Positions 43,453 to 55,909 of a DNA stretch of 64,000 nt are shown here, in pieces. How positions within the stretch are numbered: the first letter of the stretch is position 1; the number at the start of each line of letters is the position of its first letter. The notes under the pieces are model-generated. The model had not been told where the DNA came from. It ran no database searches and saw only the letters and a program-made list of their open reading frames with translations. The DNA comes from Aquatica leii (Eukaryota; Arthropoda; Insecta; Coleoptera; Lampyridae): the NCBI GenBank assembly GCA_035610365.1, contig CM069432.1, positions 4,526,001 to 4,590,000 of the forward strand, given 5' to 3'. The position numbers and the translations under genes were made by a program.

Positions 43453-44234
43453 AATTACTTCTTTACACTGAAGTACGCTGGCTGTCGAAAGGCTTATGTT
43501 TGACAAGGTTTTTTGCACTTTTTGAGACTATTTCAGAATTTCTGGATACTAAAAATAAAATTTTAAAAGACAATTTATTGGACACGAAAACAGATATCGC
43601 CTATTTAACAGATTTGTTTACAAAATTTAATATGGTTAAATTGCAGTTACAAGGCGACAGTTTAAATTTGATTAAAACAAAGTTCATCTTATCAGCGTTT
43701 CTTGCCAGAGTTAAACTAATGAAGCAAAATATTGGACGGGGCGAATTTTCCCAGTTCCCCAATTTGTCACAGACAAGCTGCCAGGAAAACGACATTTTAA
43801 CCTACGTTGAACATTTAAATGCCCTCTATTCAGATTTTGAAACTAGGTTTGAGGTTGTTTTGACTATGGTAATACCACCGTGGATAATTAACCCATATGG
43901 TGACATAGAAGAAGTGAATGTCATAATGCAAAAGGAACTGACTGAACTAAGTACAAAGAACTTAAGGTTCAGTTTAAAAACGGATATCAGTAATTCTGGC
44001 TGCAAAACAACATACCCGTTACTTATCTCGTATTATGGAATATGGCGAGGAGATTTTTAATTTCCTTTCCATCGTCATACCTTGTGAAAAGGGGTTTCAG
44101 CGCTGTTACCAATCTCCTAACGAAAAAAAGAAACAGACGGGACATTATTAACCGAGGAGATTTAAGAACCTTACAAAATTGATGCCAAATGCTGATAATT
44201 TATTATTAAGGCACCAGGTTCATCCTTCACACTA
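43453..44234 (+). pseudogene. ZBED/Buster-like hAT transposase gene, 3' part
   Basis: Resumes after the CR1 with LLYTEVRWLSKGLCLTRFFA, ISEFLDTKNK, ILSAFLARVKLMKQNIG and EFSQFPNLS. A frameshift near 44055 follows, then the hAT dimerisation block SSYLVKRGFSAVTNLLTKKR, RRDIINRGDLRTL, a stop near 44182, and a last trace LLLRHQVHPSH ending at about 44234. The order and content match the C-terminal half of ZBED5-like proteins. The conserved tail with its stop shows the gene end is present, only broken. Confidence 0.8.
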
Positions 44235-44499
44235 AAAACATTTACTTATTGCTGAGTTTATTTTATGTTACGTATATTTACTTTACTTAACATGTGTTTT
44301 TACATTAAGTTTTTAACACTAAACTTCACTACAGTTAGAAATTTACAAAAAATCAATATCAGGTAAGACCCCCTAGGGTCTACCAAAAACCGAAAAACAT
44401 GGCAAGGAGTTTACGACACAAAAAAGTTTGAGCACTTCTGCTCTACACCAAAAAATCCTATATACAAAATAATAAAAGTTTTGACTAACTATGCATGTA

Positions 44500-47322
44500 G
44501 GGGAAAACGGGGAGCATTGGGCCACAAAATGTTTATTTGATTGTAAACATTTTTTAAGTTGAACAAATATGAAAAAACAAATTTATTCTAGTTTTAGTTA
44601 CTTTCTTCATGTAATGGTTGCACAAAAAATAAAAAATATGTTTCCTAAATACAAAAAAAAAATATTCTGAAAATTTGTTCTCTAAAGGCCGAAAGCTCGC
44701 CATACCTAGGGAGCATTTGGCCAGAAGATGGGGAACCTTCAGCCACGTATAAAAACTTACTCTAAAACACATAAAAAATATTTATTTATAAAAGATTTTT
44801 CACATAGCTGTCAGAACAAAAAAATTGAAAAAATAATTTACGACCAAAGTATTAAAGTCATAACAGAAACGAAAATAATGCTGTTCTTGTAGTGCCACTT
44901 GTTGGAGGAGCTTTCAATTTTGTTATGATATCATCGTTTTCAACCTCACATATGTCGTCAATCGCTGGAAAATAAAAAGTTGTTGATAGACTTTTTCTTC
45001 TCAAAAACTTCAAGGTAGTTGTATCTTTCGGATATTTTAATATCTGGCCAACAAAATGGACCAATTTAGTTTTAGCTTTAATCTTACTAAAACAAAATCC
45101 CCATCATTTAAATCTTGTCTAAAATTCTTCTTAATATCTTCAGTTTCGTCACTTATTTCTTCATCAGAATTATCATAAATTGATAATCCATCACTATCGG
45201 TAGACGATGAATCCGACGGAATTTTCGTTCTACGTTTTTTCTTCGGTTGATTGTTTTTGTCCCTGGCGTCCGTTTTGTTTTAGTTTCTTTTCTAATTGTC
45301 TTCGGAAAAGGTCTAACTAATTCAGGTGTCACTTTAGTGGGATGTTTTATGTCATTTTTATAACCACTGCAAGATGGTGTATTTTGCAAAATTGTTATGT
45401 CACTTAAAACAATTATCTTGTTATTTCCCGTCAACCCTTCATTTTTTTCCTTAATAAAATCTCTGTTTTTGTTATGTTCTTCTCCATCTTTCTCATTTAT
45501 ATTACCGCTATTGCCATTTTCATCCTCTATAACTGTAGTACGTTCTGCAATATTGTCCGAATTATCTACATTTGGTAAAGGTTGATCGGTAACGGCACTC
45601 GGAGTGAAATCTACATCACTAAACACCAAGCGGTTCATTGGCCAAATTCCTGTGGTCTTAAAACTACTCACAATATTTTCATTTGTAAATCCTCTCAAAT
45701 ATGCACGATGGGTTAGTTCTGGAATATTCCTAACCGTTATGGTTTTACCGGGATTGGACACCATCCAGTCATTAAATGCAATATTACAAAAATTTTTAAA
45801 AGGCCCAAAAACTTCGACGTCTAGTGGCTGCATGCGGTGGGTTGTATGGGGAGCAAAACTTAGTAAGACAATTCAATTTTCCCTACAGTATTGGACGCAT
45901 GTAAGGCTAACATGTGACTCGTGGTTATCGACTAACAACAAAATTGGATTGCTACGAGAGCAGGAGGTATGTTTAACTATATGATTTAATACTGAAGGAA
46001 ACAACTCGTTAATCATCCAACCAGACTTGTTTCCCAGTGCTAGACTCAAAACTGGAGCATCAGCTAAAAAGTCCTCTATGTTTCTGATTCAAGGAAAAAC
46101 ATAAACAGAAGGCAGACTTTGTCCAGATGCGCTAATAATTCCCACAGAGTCACCAATTCACCTCTTTTAGCTAAGGCAGCTTGAGAAACTTGTTTCTTTC
46201 CAGTAGTAGAAACAATTTTCACTGGTTTCATCACCGTTGTGACTCCCGTCTCATCGAGATTAAATATTCTTTCCGGAGTAAATTTGTAACGCTCCAGTAC
46301 ATTTTTTAGGTTTTCGAAAAATTGACCCCACCTTAAACTTATTAAAACCGGTGCTTCTACCCAAACTCGTGCTTTCTGGTTTTCTTAAAGATAGTCTCGG
46401 ATGACGTGACATAAACCCTCGGCGCCATCCGTCCTTTGCTTGTCGTTTTTGATGCCACTCTGGAGGAATTTGACAGTTTGGCAAAACAGAAGCATACTCG
46501 AAAGCTAGCTTTTCGATTTGAACATATGTCAGTCCATAATTTAAATCAGAACATCTTTTAATATACGCTTCTAGTTCAGATTCTTGTTCCGTTGTAAATA
46601 CTTGTCTATTTGTATATTTGTTTGCATATTTGGGCGATTCTTGATCACTTTCATTACCAGAGTCTTCTAAGTTTTGAAAATTTTGACGCAAATATTCTTC
46701 TTTGGACCTCTTCTGTAATATTCTTTTGATTCGACTTTGTAATGTAGATCTTTTTATACCGTGTATCCTGGCGCCCTCTCTTACGGAGAAGGTACGATTG
46801 AAACAGCCTATAATTGCTTGTTTGATGCTATTTTCATCTATTTGATTCCTATTAGTTTTTAAAATTCGTTTTCGAGGCATATCTGCAAGAAAAACAAATA
46901 TTTCAAAAGAATGTAGGGTGCATTCGGCCATGGCCGAATGCGCACACAATGAGGGCGGATGAATGCTCCCCACCTCACGAAGCGAGTGAAATGTGATTAT
47001 AGAGAAAGTGTTAGTGTTAGGATTGAAAATGTTTATGAATTCTACAGTATTTGAAGATATTATGCACAAAAAAAAGAAAAAAAATTGTCAATAAAATAAA
47101 CATCAAATATATGAATCAAAAACACTTACTTTCAGGAGCACGTTTAAACATTTTTTCTTTAAAAGTTGATTAAACCGCAACACACGTGTTAGTTTTTACC
47201 TAGACGAAGAACTAACGATAGGCAACCTAAAGGCAGCTCTATTGAGCGGGAAATTTGAATCACATTAAAAATATCTACCCTGGATGAATGCTCCCCGTGG
47301 CCCAATGCTCCCCGCTTTTTCC
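44500..47322 (-). mobile_element. pogo-like DNA transposon with TIRs and TA duplication
   Basis: 2823 bases. Left end GGGGAAAACGGGGAGCATTG; right end complemented GGAAAAAGCGGGGAGCATTG; the ends agree at 23 of 26 positions and are flanked by TA (44498-44499 and 47323-47324), as for Tc1/mariner-pogo. The GGGGAGCATT(G)GGCC motif recurs inside: 44709-44723, a perfect 22-base palindrome GCATTCGGCCA/TGGCCGAATGC at 46920-46941, GAATGCTCCCC at 46961-46971, and a tandem second copy at 47285-47296. These are plausible transposase binding sites. Confidence 0.9.
44861..46880 (-). pseudogene. pogo-like transposase, frameshifted
   Basis: Start ATG at 46880 (MPRKRILKTNRNQIDENSIK). The N-terminal helix-turn-helix of Psq/CENP-B type reads FSVREGARIHGIKRSTLQSR. 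A second DNA-binding part reads YGLTYVQIEKLAFEYA, then WRRGFMSRHPRLSLRKPEST and FNKFKVGSIF. The catalytic domain is spread over frames at 46300-45840: IFNLDETGVTTV (first Asp), LVDNHESHVSL (second Asp), then the HRMQPLDVEVFGPFKNF block at 45833 (third acidic region). The tail includes RAYLRGFTNENIVSSFKTTG, then GIWPMN, an acidic linker, and a C-terminal FVGQILKYPKDTTTLKFLRR at 45064-44861. At least three frame breaks, so inactive. Confidence 0.85.
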
Positions 47323-47324
47323 TA

Positions 47325-49552
47325 CCTCTTTGTGTAAAAACGAAAACTAGAACAACTAACAATCCAAGATTAATTGGTTATTATGCATGTTCAAATCTCC
47401 CATTTGGCCAACATCATATCAATTTGATAACCTTAAAACATTACAAAGAATGGAAATCATGAAGTACATAGAATAAACGTTTTAGTGTACCACTGCTGTA
47501 ACAAATAATATTACACTTCAGCAAAATTTTTCAAAAGTATCTATTTGAGTTTTACTAGAACGCAAATTAGAAAACGATTCAACTGATACAGTAACAATAC
47601 ATTACAGAGCATAGCGAGTAATACCATCGAAATTGTTGATTCGTTCAAGGTTAAAATATAATGCAATTATGATATACGCGGTTATTAAGAACTTAATTCA
47701 AATTTGCAAGAAAGTTTTTAGAAAAACGAAAAGGTTTGTAATATGTATTTATTAATAATATGTAACAAAATTTTAAATAGTTGTGTTTTTTTACAATATA
47801 TAAAAGAAAAAAGTGTATAGGTGAAAGCAAGCAAAAGTATAATTTCTAATAAAGTAAAAACGTTCTTTATGTTACTAAAAAATGTTTTAGAAAACATTTT
47901 TAAAATATTTCAATATCAATGTTTAAACAAAATATTTTTAAAACGCAACAAAAACATTTTTTTTAAAAACACTTTTTATTGCGACTATATTAAAACGTTG
48001 TAACGTTTTTAAAATATGAAAAAAACGTTTCCTTGCTGGTTCGGCCAACTTCTTAGAAGGTACCATGCATTAAGATGTGATACAATTTAAAAAAAAAATT
48101 ATGTACAATTAAATCATTTTTTTTAATTTTTTTGGCCACGTTTGTATTGTACGTAACTTAAATTCTAATATCACCTATTTGAAAAATAGCTCATATAATT
48201 TTAAAACTCAACTTTAGAATATGTGTGCAAAAATTAAATAGCAATTATTGTGTATAGTATGTAAGTTTTTATTTACGAATTTATCATGTTTTTAAATGAA
48301 AATTTCCCAGTTTAAACAAGATCTTTATGGTCACAACCTGTAGTAGTATATTTATAGCACCTACATTTATTAACCGTTACTTATTGACAGTCTATTATTG
48401 TTGGAAATAGTATATGGAGCGATACAATAAAAATAAACACAATATCTGCAACTTTACATGTGGTTTTAGTTTCAGTGATGACATGTGTACTTTAGAAATA
48501 TGTTTACATAATTACATCGTTTTGTAAAAAAACAATTGTTAAATATAAAATTACAATAACAGAAATAAAAGTTAAAATCGGTTCTTTTGTTCTGGTTGTT
48601 ACTACTATGTATCGCTAATTTGGAATATTTATGTAGGCAGGAACTACTTGTTTTACCTATTTTGGCATTTCGAAAAATACTGCACTATTTATGCAGATCG
48701 TGTTAAAGATAAATGGCTTATACGCGTCGTAGACGCGTCTTTGCAGAATTCTATCCGGAAATGTGGCGTCGCACGCCCTAACCACTTGAGTGCTTTAGAA
48801 CAATACCTCATTAAATCAATAAACTGTCAAATGTAACCGATGCGACCGCACGGCATTCCAATACACATACGCCAACTTTGGTCTCGGTACACGATGTCAT
48901 CTCATTTTCCTCGTTTTCCATTCATTATCATGTTTTATTGGCCTGAATAACAAGCGTTGTATTTTATATGTTACACGAAGAAGAAGAGCAAATTGAAAAT
49001 ATTAGACGCGTTACCGTCAGCGATGATTCGAAATTATTACAAAATCGTGTATTAAGAGTAAAAATAGGTTGTTGCTGATCTTTTTAATTTATATGTCAGT
49101 GTACGTATATTATTATAAGTTACAAATGCTGTATTTATTTTGAACGCACTGACGCAAATCAACTTGTAATATCCATGCTATTTATTTGGCTCGCGTTAAT
49201 CATAGCTTGTAAGTATAGATAAGTAACCAAGCGTTGCTTTATTTTGTCAAACTGTTAATTTATTTACTAAATTTTGCTTAATTGGTAACTCACTTCACGC
49301 GTAGTTGTGTTTAAAACGGTGCATGACCAAATACTTTATTCTCTAATTAAATATTATATTCGAGAATATTTTAACGTTGTGGACCAGTCGTATTTTAAAA
49401 TATTTTTTTTCTAAAAACTTTGACTAATTGTAGATTTTGATGTAACGATTAAGAAATGTTTGATGGCAAAGCCATCTCATAGTGTAATTTTACTATATAT
49501 CTAAAGTTTACTATAAATAGCTATAAACGACGGTAAACACGGTGAAATTAGT
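47325..49552. other. Noncoding except two unidentified short frames
   Basis: Mostly AT-rich. A frame at about 48640-48834 (contains RVKDKWLIRVVDASLQNSIR) and a 36-residue frame at 48968-49078 (MLHEEEEQIENIRRVTVSDD, then SKLLQNRVLRVKIG) look compositionally coding but match no family I recognise. An AAAACGTT-type motif recurs at 47855-48030. Confidence 0.3.
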
Positions 49553-50781
49553 TTAACACCCTAATGCTCCTTTCTGAAGATGTGAGTGATGCAGCTGCCA
49601 CTTTATGCGTTGCTGCAGCTCGGAGATGTACTCTCGGCTCCACCCCTTCCATATTCGTTGATGAAACTGTTGGATGTGTTGAAAATAGGCAAGACGAGAA
49701 CGAGGTAATTCAGTTATGTCTGGATCTGGCAGAGTTGTGAGTGGTCTTCCCACCAAAAAATGTGCAGGTGTGAGCGGTTGTAGATCGTTAGGATCAGCAG
49801 ATAGAGGAGTTAAGGGACGCGAATTTAGGGTTGCCTCAAATTGTGACAGCAAACTATAAAGGTCTTCATAAGTTAATAGGGAGTCGCCGAGAACTCTTTT
49901 TATATGGTGTTTTCTGACTTGATACCAGCTTCCCACAGACCACCAAAATGTGGACTGCGAGCCGGAATAAAATGTCAATTCGTTCCTTCGTTAGGAAGAA
50001 CGTCAGCAACAGATTCACAATTAGTCTTAAGAAATGAGCTCAATTCCTTAAGTTCAAAATGAGCTCCAACAAAGGTGGTGCCATTATCAGAATAGATATG
50101 CATGGGCTTACCGCAACCGCAAAAATAGTGGTGTAGTATTGACTCGTGAGGATGGAAGATTGCCCATTATGGGTTTTCTCTCGGAGATAAGCGAAAGCAT
50201 TTTACACAATGAATAACTATCTGTCTTACAAGACAGCGCCCTGAAGTAATCCAAAGTCTACTTCGGACTGCGAAGAGAAGCAATTGAAGACCAGCATGAA
50301 GCATTCTGATATACTTTCTGGTAGCAGTTAATTTGGCTAGGTAATGTTTGCTCGATAGAAGAATGGGATGCTTTTATCAAAATTGAAATAAGAATAATGA
50401 AGTCTGCCACCAACTCGAATGGTGCCGTCGGCGTCAAGAAATTAATGGTTTACCTTGCTGAAGATGCTTGAGCTCGTCTAGAAAAGACTGTACTTGTGAA
50501 ATTTGTACTATATGTTTGAGTGCATCTTTAAGCTAAAAAATTGTTAAAGGATCCAACAGTACGATCGTGTGCAGACAAACAACAGTTTATTCGAAAACGA
50601 AGAGAATACGCAACAATTCTCTCTAGGCGAGTCATGTTAGAGAATTGCGAAATAGGGTATGAATCCTGTGTAGTAGTAGCAAAAGATTGTGCCTCCCTTT
50701 TGAGTTCTGGAACTTTAGGAATAGAGACAATAGAGTTTGGCCATATGGTGTTACATGCCAAAGTTAAAACAAAGTCACTGC
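49553..50781 (-). pseudogene. BEL-3 integrase region
   Basis: Minus strand. 50761-50528 carries the pre-integrase segment (TRLERIVAYSLRF). From 50528 to about 49978 several frames show the zinc-site trace HCVKC and the SDNGTTFVGAHFELKEL block with the second catalytic Asp, then PHFGGLWEAG with the catalytic Glu. The first catalytic block is deleted. 49978-49553 shows KRVLGDSLLTYEDLYSLLSQ, FEATLNSRPLTPLS and LTPAHFLVGRPLTTLPDPDI, then WSREYISELQQRIKW, and stops where the DUF5641 domain would begin. The upstream part continues at 52560 beyond the inserted repeat. Confidence 0.82.
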
Positions 50782-52555
50782 CTGAAATGAGATAACATAA
50801 ACGATGTTGTGCCGCTGCTCAGTGGAGACGGGGTGGGTTATATTTTAAAATTCCGTGATAAACAAAATCGGTTAGGGCGCCAATCAAGGACACGATGATT
50901 ATAGCTTCCGACCCCTGATAATCCAAAAGCTCATCTGGTTGGTTGCAACCCCCTGGACTTACCTCGAGTTGTAAATGCACTTAAAAATTTACGTACGCGG
51001 CAGCTGAATGAATAAAAGCTCTTTACAGTTTAACAATTTAACATTTATTGACTGAATAAAATCAAAAAAAAAATAATGAATATCAAACAAACTTGAATAA
51101 TAAATGAAATAATAATAAGCAAGACAAAAAAAAATCACAAACTGAATACAAGATTAATATATATATAATACACAAAAATAATAAAAGCGTTAACTCGTTT
51201 TTCAATAACACACAATAAAAATAAAATTCAAGGCCTTGTCCGCATACTTAATCCGCAAACAACAAATAACAAAAAAAATACAAAAGTCATAAAATATACG
51301 TCCGAAACTTTGCTTCGAACTAAACGTTCAAACAAATTATAGGTTACATTTCGTTACATTATCTTCTATGCATGAATAAGATTTACTTTTACATACACAA
51401 AACAAAATTAATTAATTAAATCGAACTTCACGCAAACACCTTCAAGTGTTTCTTGAAATAATTAAAGTTAGTCGTAATTCAATCGGCTCAAATCAAAGCT
51501 TTTAAAGCATATCGATCGCGGTTCACTTCACGGTAATAACAAATTCGATAAATACCTTTACTCAATTGTATGCTCCAGATGAACTGTCGGCCACAGCGGT
51601 TCCAGAAGCTCTCGAGTTTAGATCGAACCCGGGACGGTCTAGGTGTACAGTAGTCGAATACAAGCTCGGTGGGACCTCCAAACAATGGAATTACGGCGGA
51701 AGATTTATTTCACTATTTAATTGAAATCCGCACAAAAGCGAAGACAGGATTTTTCACACAAAACATCGAAAATAAATCCAACTCGAACGTGAGTTTGGTT
51801 ATGGATACCATGAAGTTCCTTAAACCGTAAAATTACGAATTTGGAAAAAACTACTATTTCCCATCACACCACTCAATTTTCACGGCACCATTTGTTTAAC
51901 TTCCGCGGTATTGCCTAACGGTAGGGTAAAAACACCCCGAACACTTGACTACATTCCGGTACCCGGTATTCTTAATTGCGACAAAAAGATTGATTCCCCA
52001 AAACAAAATTTTACTCCTTATAACACCTCGTGATCCCACTTAATTCACAAACTTGCGCCGTAAAATCTTTGTAAAAGATAGAGCACTAAACAAAGTAAAT
52101 TAACAAAGATGAAAACCATAATTGCCACGTGCGTCTTGTCACGTAGGCATTCGAAAGAAAGAAAATCTTCTCACAGAAAACGCTTACTCCGTTAAATTAT
52201 CAGGTGGCTCGCAAATGAACTCAACATAAACAAAAGTATAGATACCAAGGAAAATTGATCAAATTACATTCCAAAAAGGAAATCGTAAATTAAATAGAAT
52301 TGTTATTCTAATGATATAAACAGAAGTAAAAACACTAAATCAAAATCAAAACCACGGAACTTTATGCATTTAAAAAAAAATACCAGTAATAATTGTGAAA
52401 TAACTATGAAATACAAATAAACTTAAATCAAACGTAATAAAATAACGAGTAAAACGTTTTCGATGCTAACATCGAACTAATCAATCGTAAAAAAAAACAG
52501 AAAACCGCAAATTCAGCCAGATGAATCTAATTACGGGGTCTTACATAAAAGATTC
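50782..52555 (-). repeat. Dispersed repeat, copy 2, inserted in BEL-3
   Basis: BEL-3 protein sequence stops at 52560 (TGVKI) and resumes at about 50775 (SDFVLTLACN). TCACTGC flanks the inserted block at about 50775-50781 and 52556-52562, a likely 7-base target duplication (shorter if the outer bases match by chance). The inserted block matches 15160-15745 at both ends in reverse orientation. Its middle (about 51000-52450) holds no open frame and includes a GC-richer tract at 51540-51670 that could be promoter or LTR-like. The element class is not established. Confidence 0.5.
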
Positions 52556-52559
52556 ACTG

Positions 52560-54283
52560 CTAAATTTTAACGCCGGTTACAATGGATTCATTTTCAGATA
52601 ACCAGGATGGTCTATGCCACCACAATTGGCATGATTTTAGATTGTTTGGTGTGATCCCTCTAGACAAGAGATCAGCTGGATTTGATTTGGTTGGTACATG
52701 TCTCCAAATAGAGTGAAAAGTACGTTGTTGAATGTCAACAACGCGATGACAAACGAAAGTTTTCAATAAGTTTGGATTGGTTTTCAACCACCCTAACTCT
52801 ATGGTCAAGTCAGGCCATAAATAAGAAGAAGAAATTTAAAGATTCCAAACTTTCAGAACCTGCTCTGAAAGTTTAGCCAACAATACGATTGCGCTAAGTT
52901 CGAGTTTTGGAATAGTTACAGGTTTCAAAGGTGCTACCATAGTTTTAACACATAAAAGTTTAGTTAATGTGTTATTACTTTGTCAACGGATCTAAAATAA
53001 ATACATGCGCCATAGGCGTGCATCGAAGAATCACAAAATCCATGAAGTTGAATATCCATAGCATCCTTGCAGATGACGTGCCTAGGGATTTGGAGGTCAT
53101 TTAAATTAACCAGTTCGGCTCTATAAACGGACCACTTTCTTGCAATCCTATCAGAAATTGAATCTTTTCTAAACCGTAACCGTTGAAGCATAATTTTAGC
53201 GATTATAGTAGAAGGCGCAAGTAACCCAAGAGGATCGACTATTTGAGATATTTCGGAGAGCATAACGCGTTTAGTTATGATTTCAGTTGCAGTTGGTGAA
53301 ATAGTAAATACAAAGCTATCTGCCTGAAACGATCACGTCAATCCCAGGGTATGAGTGTGCTTGTCAGTACCAAATTCTAGAACACCAGGGTGAACATCCG
53401 TATTAAGAAGGTTCTTTAGTATTAATGGATCATTAGATATCTACTTACAAAGAATGAAAAGTCCTGAACGTAAAACATTTGAAAGTTCCAAACAAATATT
53501 GCGTGCTTGGGAAATATCATCGGCGCCAGTAAGAAGGTCGTCGACATAAAAATCATTTTTGATGATGCGAGAAATTTCAGAATTAGAAGCTTCGCATTCA
53601 ATACCTAGTTCATATAGACTACGGATGGCTAGAAAGGACGCAGATGCTGTTCCATACGTAACGGTATTGGGATCGAAAAATTGTAATGGTTCTGTTGGAA
53701 AAGATCTCCAGAAAATACGTTGAAGTGACCGCTGTTTGGGCTCAATCAACACTTGTCAGTACATGTTTTTGATGTAAGCAGCAATAGCATACGTATGCTT
53801 CCGAAAACGAACTAGGATAGAAAATAAATCTTGTTGTATCGTTAAACCAACTATTTGAGTATCATTTAAAGAATAGCCAGAAGTTGTGGCAGAAGAGCCA
53901 ATGAAAACAACACGAAGTTTGGTGGTTAGACTGGTTTCTTTTAGCACAGCATGGTGGCGAAGGTAATAAGAATATTCGCCATCAGGATGTGACACAGTCA
54001 TGTGTTCCAAATCTTGGTATTCCTGCATGAAGGCAACGTAGCGAGTGCTTGCGATGTTTTCCAATTCTCTAAGGCATGCAATCGAATCTTTGAATGGTAT
54101 TGAAACAATAAATCTACCCTCTGCGTTTCTAGAATAGTTTGAATATTCGGAGGAGAAAACCTTTTCTTGGGGGTAGCTCTCGAGCTCCCAAAATTTTGAA
54201 ATGCGATTTGGTAGATCGTCCAGAAAGCTTAAGTGAATGAGTAGAAACTGCGCTATTAAACTGTCCGAATACCACCCATCCAA
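52560..54283 (-). pseudogene. BEL-3 reverse transcriptase / RNase H region
   Basis: Minus strand. 54283-53756: FWELESYPQEKVFSSEYSNY, TKLRVVFIGSSATTSGYSLND and motif A as IAAYIKNMY, where the family has AADIEKMY, so the first catalytic Asp is replaced by Tyr. 53752-53441: RSLQRIFWRSF, NTVTYGTASASFLAIRSLYE and an intact FYVDDLLTGADD. 53263-52964: EISQIVDPLGLLAPSTIIAK, QLHGFCDSSMHAYGACIYF (RNase H-like start). 52808-52560: ELGWLKTNPNLLKTFVCHRV, VPTKSNPADLLSRG and LWWHRPSWL, the usual BEL/Pao sequence before integrase. Stops and frame changes between segments; inactive. Confidence 0.85.
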
Positions 54284-54960
54284 AACGAGTTTTTTGAAGA
54301 ATATGTAAGTGTGGACCTAGCCGCACTTGACCAATACATAATAATGAAAAGAATGCTGGTGAACCAATTAGCATATCGATTTTACCAGGTTTATTGAAAA
54401 GCAGGTCTGACAATTTAATGTTGTCAGCGATTTGAAAATTGTTGCAATCTACGTGTAAACTGGGCACGCTGCCAGTTATTTCATCAAGAACTAAACATAA
54501 AATATTGATTAGAAAATTGGTATGATGTGAACGCACGGTTGCTTCACACTTTGAGTTAATTATAGAGGAAGTTTTGCTTAAGCCTGAAACTAGAATGTTT
54601 GCATTATCAATGCGCAAGTTTAATTTTCGACACAGGTCAGAACAAATAAAATTAGATTGGAAACCTAAGTCTAACAAAATACGAGTTGTGTGTTCTCTTC
54701 CGGTAGAATCAAGGATCTTAGCGGAAGCTGTTGGTAACAAAACTTCAAAATTGTTTGTACAAAATGCAGAAATAATTTGATTGGATTCGGCAGGAGTGTC
54801 TATAGCGCTGGCAGATCCTGGCTGCTTATTCGAGATGACCGTAGGGTTAGATTCAATATGCAAAGGAAGGTGATGTTTGTACTTAGAAGAACATTGGTGT
54901 ATAAAATGACCCTTATGGAGGCAATTGAGACAAACTCTCAATTCCTTTGCTTTGGCAATT
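54129..54960 (-). pseudogene. BEL-3 zinc knuckle and aspartic protease
   Basis: Minus strand 54941-54129. Starts in a zinc knuckle RVCLNCLHKGHFIHQCSSKY. It then has an SAKILDSTGREHTTRILLDL segment with the active-site block LLDLGFQSNFI (family LLDSGSQ, so the Ser after the Asp is Leu and the final Ser is Phe). Later come VHLDVCNNFQIA-like, GKIDMLIGSPAFFSLL and RFGWVVFGQFN. Open for 270 codons, so this part is less decayed than the RT. It overlaps the RT frame around 54283-54129. Confidence 0.8.
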
Positions 54961-55880
54961 CTTTGCCTAGCAGATAAATCTAGAAACTCTTTACATGAGC
55001 TTATTGAGTGAGAATTTTTGCAAAGTACACAAGTTGATGTGTTTGCTAGAAAGAATTTTGAAAAGTGTGGGTTTGGTTTGTGAGGTACAACCTTAGCATA
55101 CTATCCAAAAGATTGGCATTGTTTGTTAGAAACGATTTGAATTAATTGAGATTTGGTAAAATGTTGGTTGATGAATTTCGTAATGCTTCCCATTAACGCG
55201 TAGTAATAGGATCAAGTTTGTCTGATACAATTTGAATCATGACGGTTTCGAATAGGTCTCCGTCATTAGCTAACGAACGTAATGCAGTAATGTGTTTGAA
55301 TAAGGAATCGTAAAAACTTCTCAATGTTGTAGAGGACTCCTTTTTGCAAGGTTCTAGCTCAAGTATACGTTTTATATGGTTTCGAATAAGCATGCGGGGT
55401 TGATCGTACCGCGCACAAATAGCTTGCCAAGCGATTTCATAATTGCTGGCTGTAAACTGTAACGATTTGATTACTTGAGCAGCATCTCCACTCAAGTTTG
55501 CTTTTAAGTAATGAAGCTTTTGTATGTCTCCAAGATCACTGTTGGAATTAATTAAAACTTGGAACCTTATACGATTGATAATTTGAGTTTCCTGATTTGT
55601 TACTATCAGGAGGAGAATTGCTGCTAGAAGTTATTTGAAGCCTTGACAATAAATTTTTAGCTATTGCAGCAATTCTAAAGAAAGCTGATTGAATAATTTT
55701 AGATTTTATTTTATCAAATTGATTTAATAACGAAGAATTTGCTTGTAAACTATCTTGTATTTCGATAGTTTGTGCAGATGATACCTCGTGATCAACGGTA
55801 TCTAAGTTTGAAAGAAATGTTTCAAAACGAGTCAGTTTTGATTTTAACATTGTACGTTGTTTTTTCAAATCTCGGGCCAT
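54961..55880 (-). pseudogene. BEL-3 gag
   Basis: Minus strand from ATG 55880 (MARDLKKQRTMLKSKLTRFE), a basic and helical N terminus, to about 55548. Then after a break 55495-55193 holds the DUF1759 core: GDAAQVIKSLQFTASNYEIA, WQAICARYDQPRMLIRNHIK, RSLANDGDLFETVMIQIVSD. The region 55190-54961 contains a damaged stretch leading to the zinc knuckles. The conserved LPKIxLPxFxG segment falls in the break near 55540. The natural ATG is well placed, so the element is nearly complete at its 5' coding end. Confidence 0.8.
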
Positions 55881-55909
55881 TGTTGAATAGAATATGAATG
55901 CGACCACGA

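Noticed and set aside
48640-48834. Possible host exon with RVKDKWLIRVVDASL
   Set aside because: No domain and no clear splice sites; kept only as a remark in the gap description.
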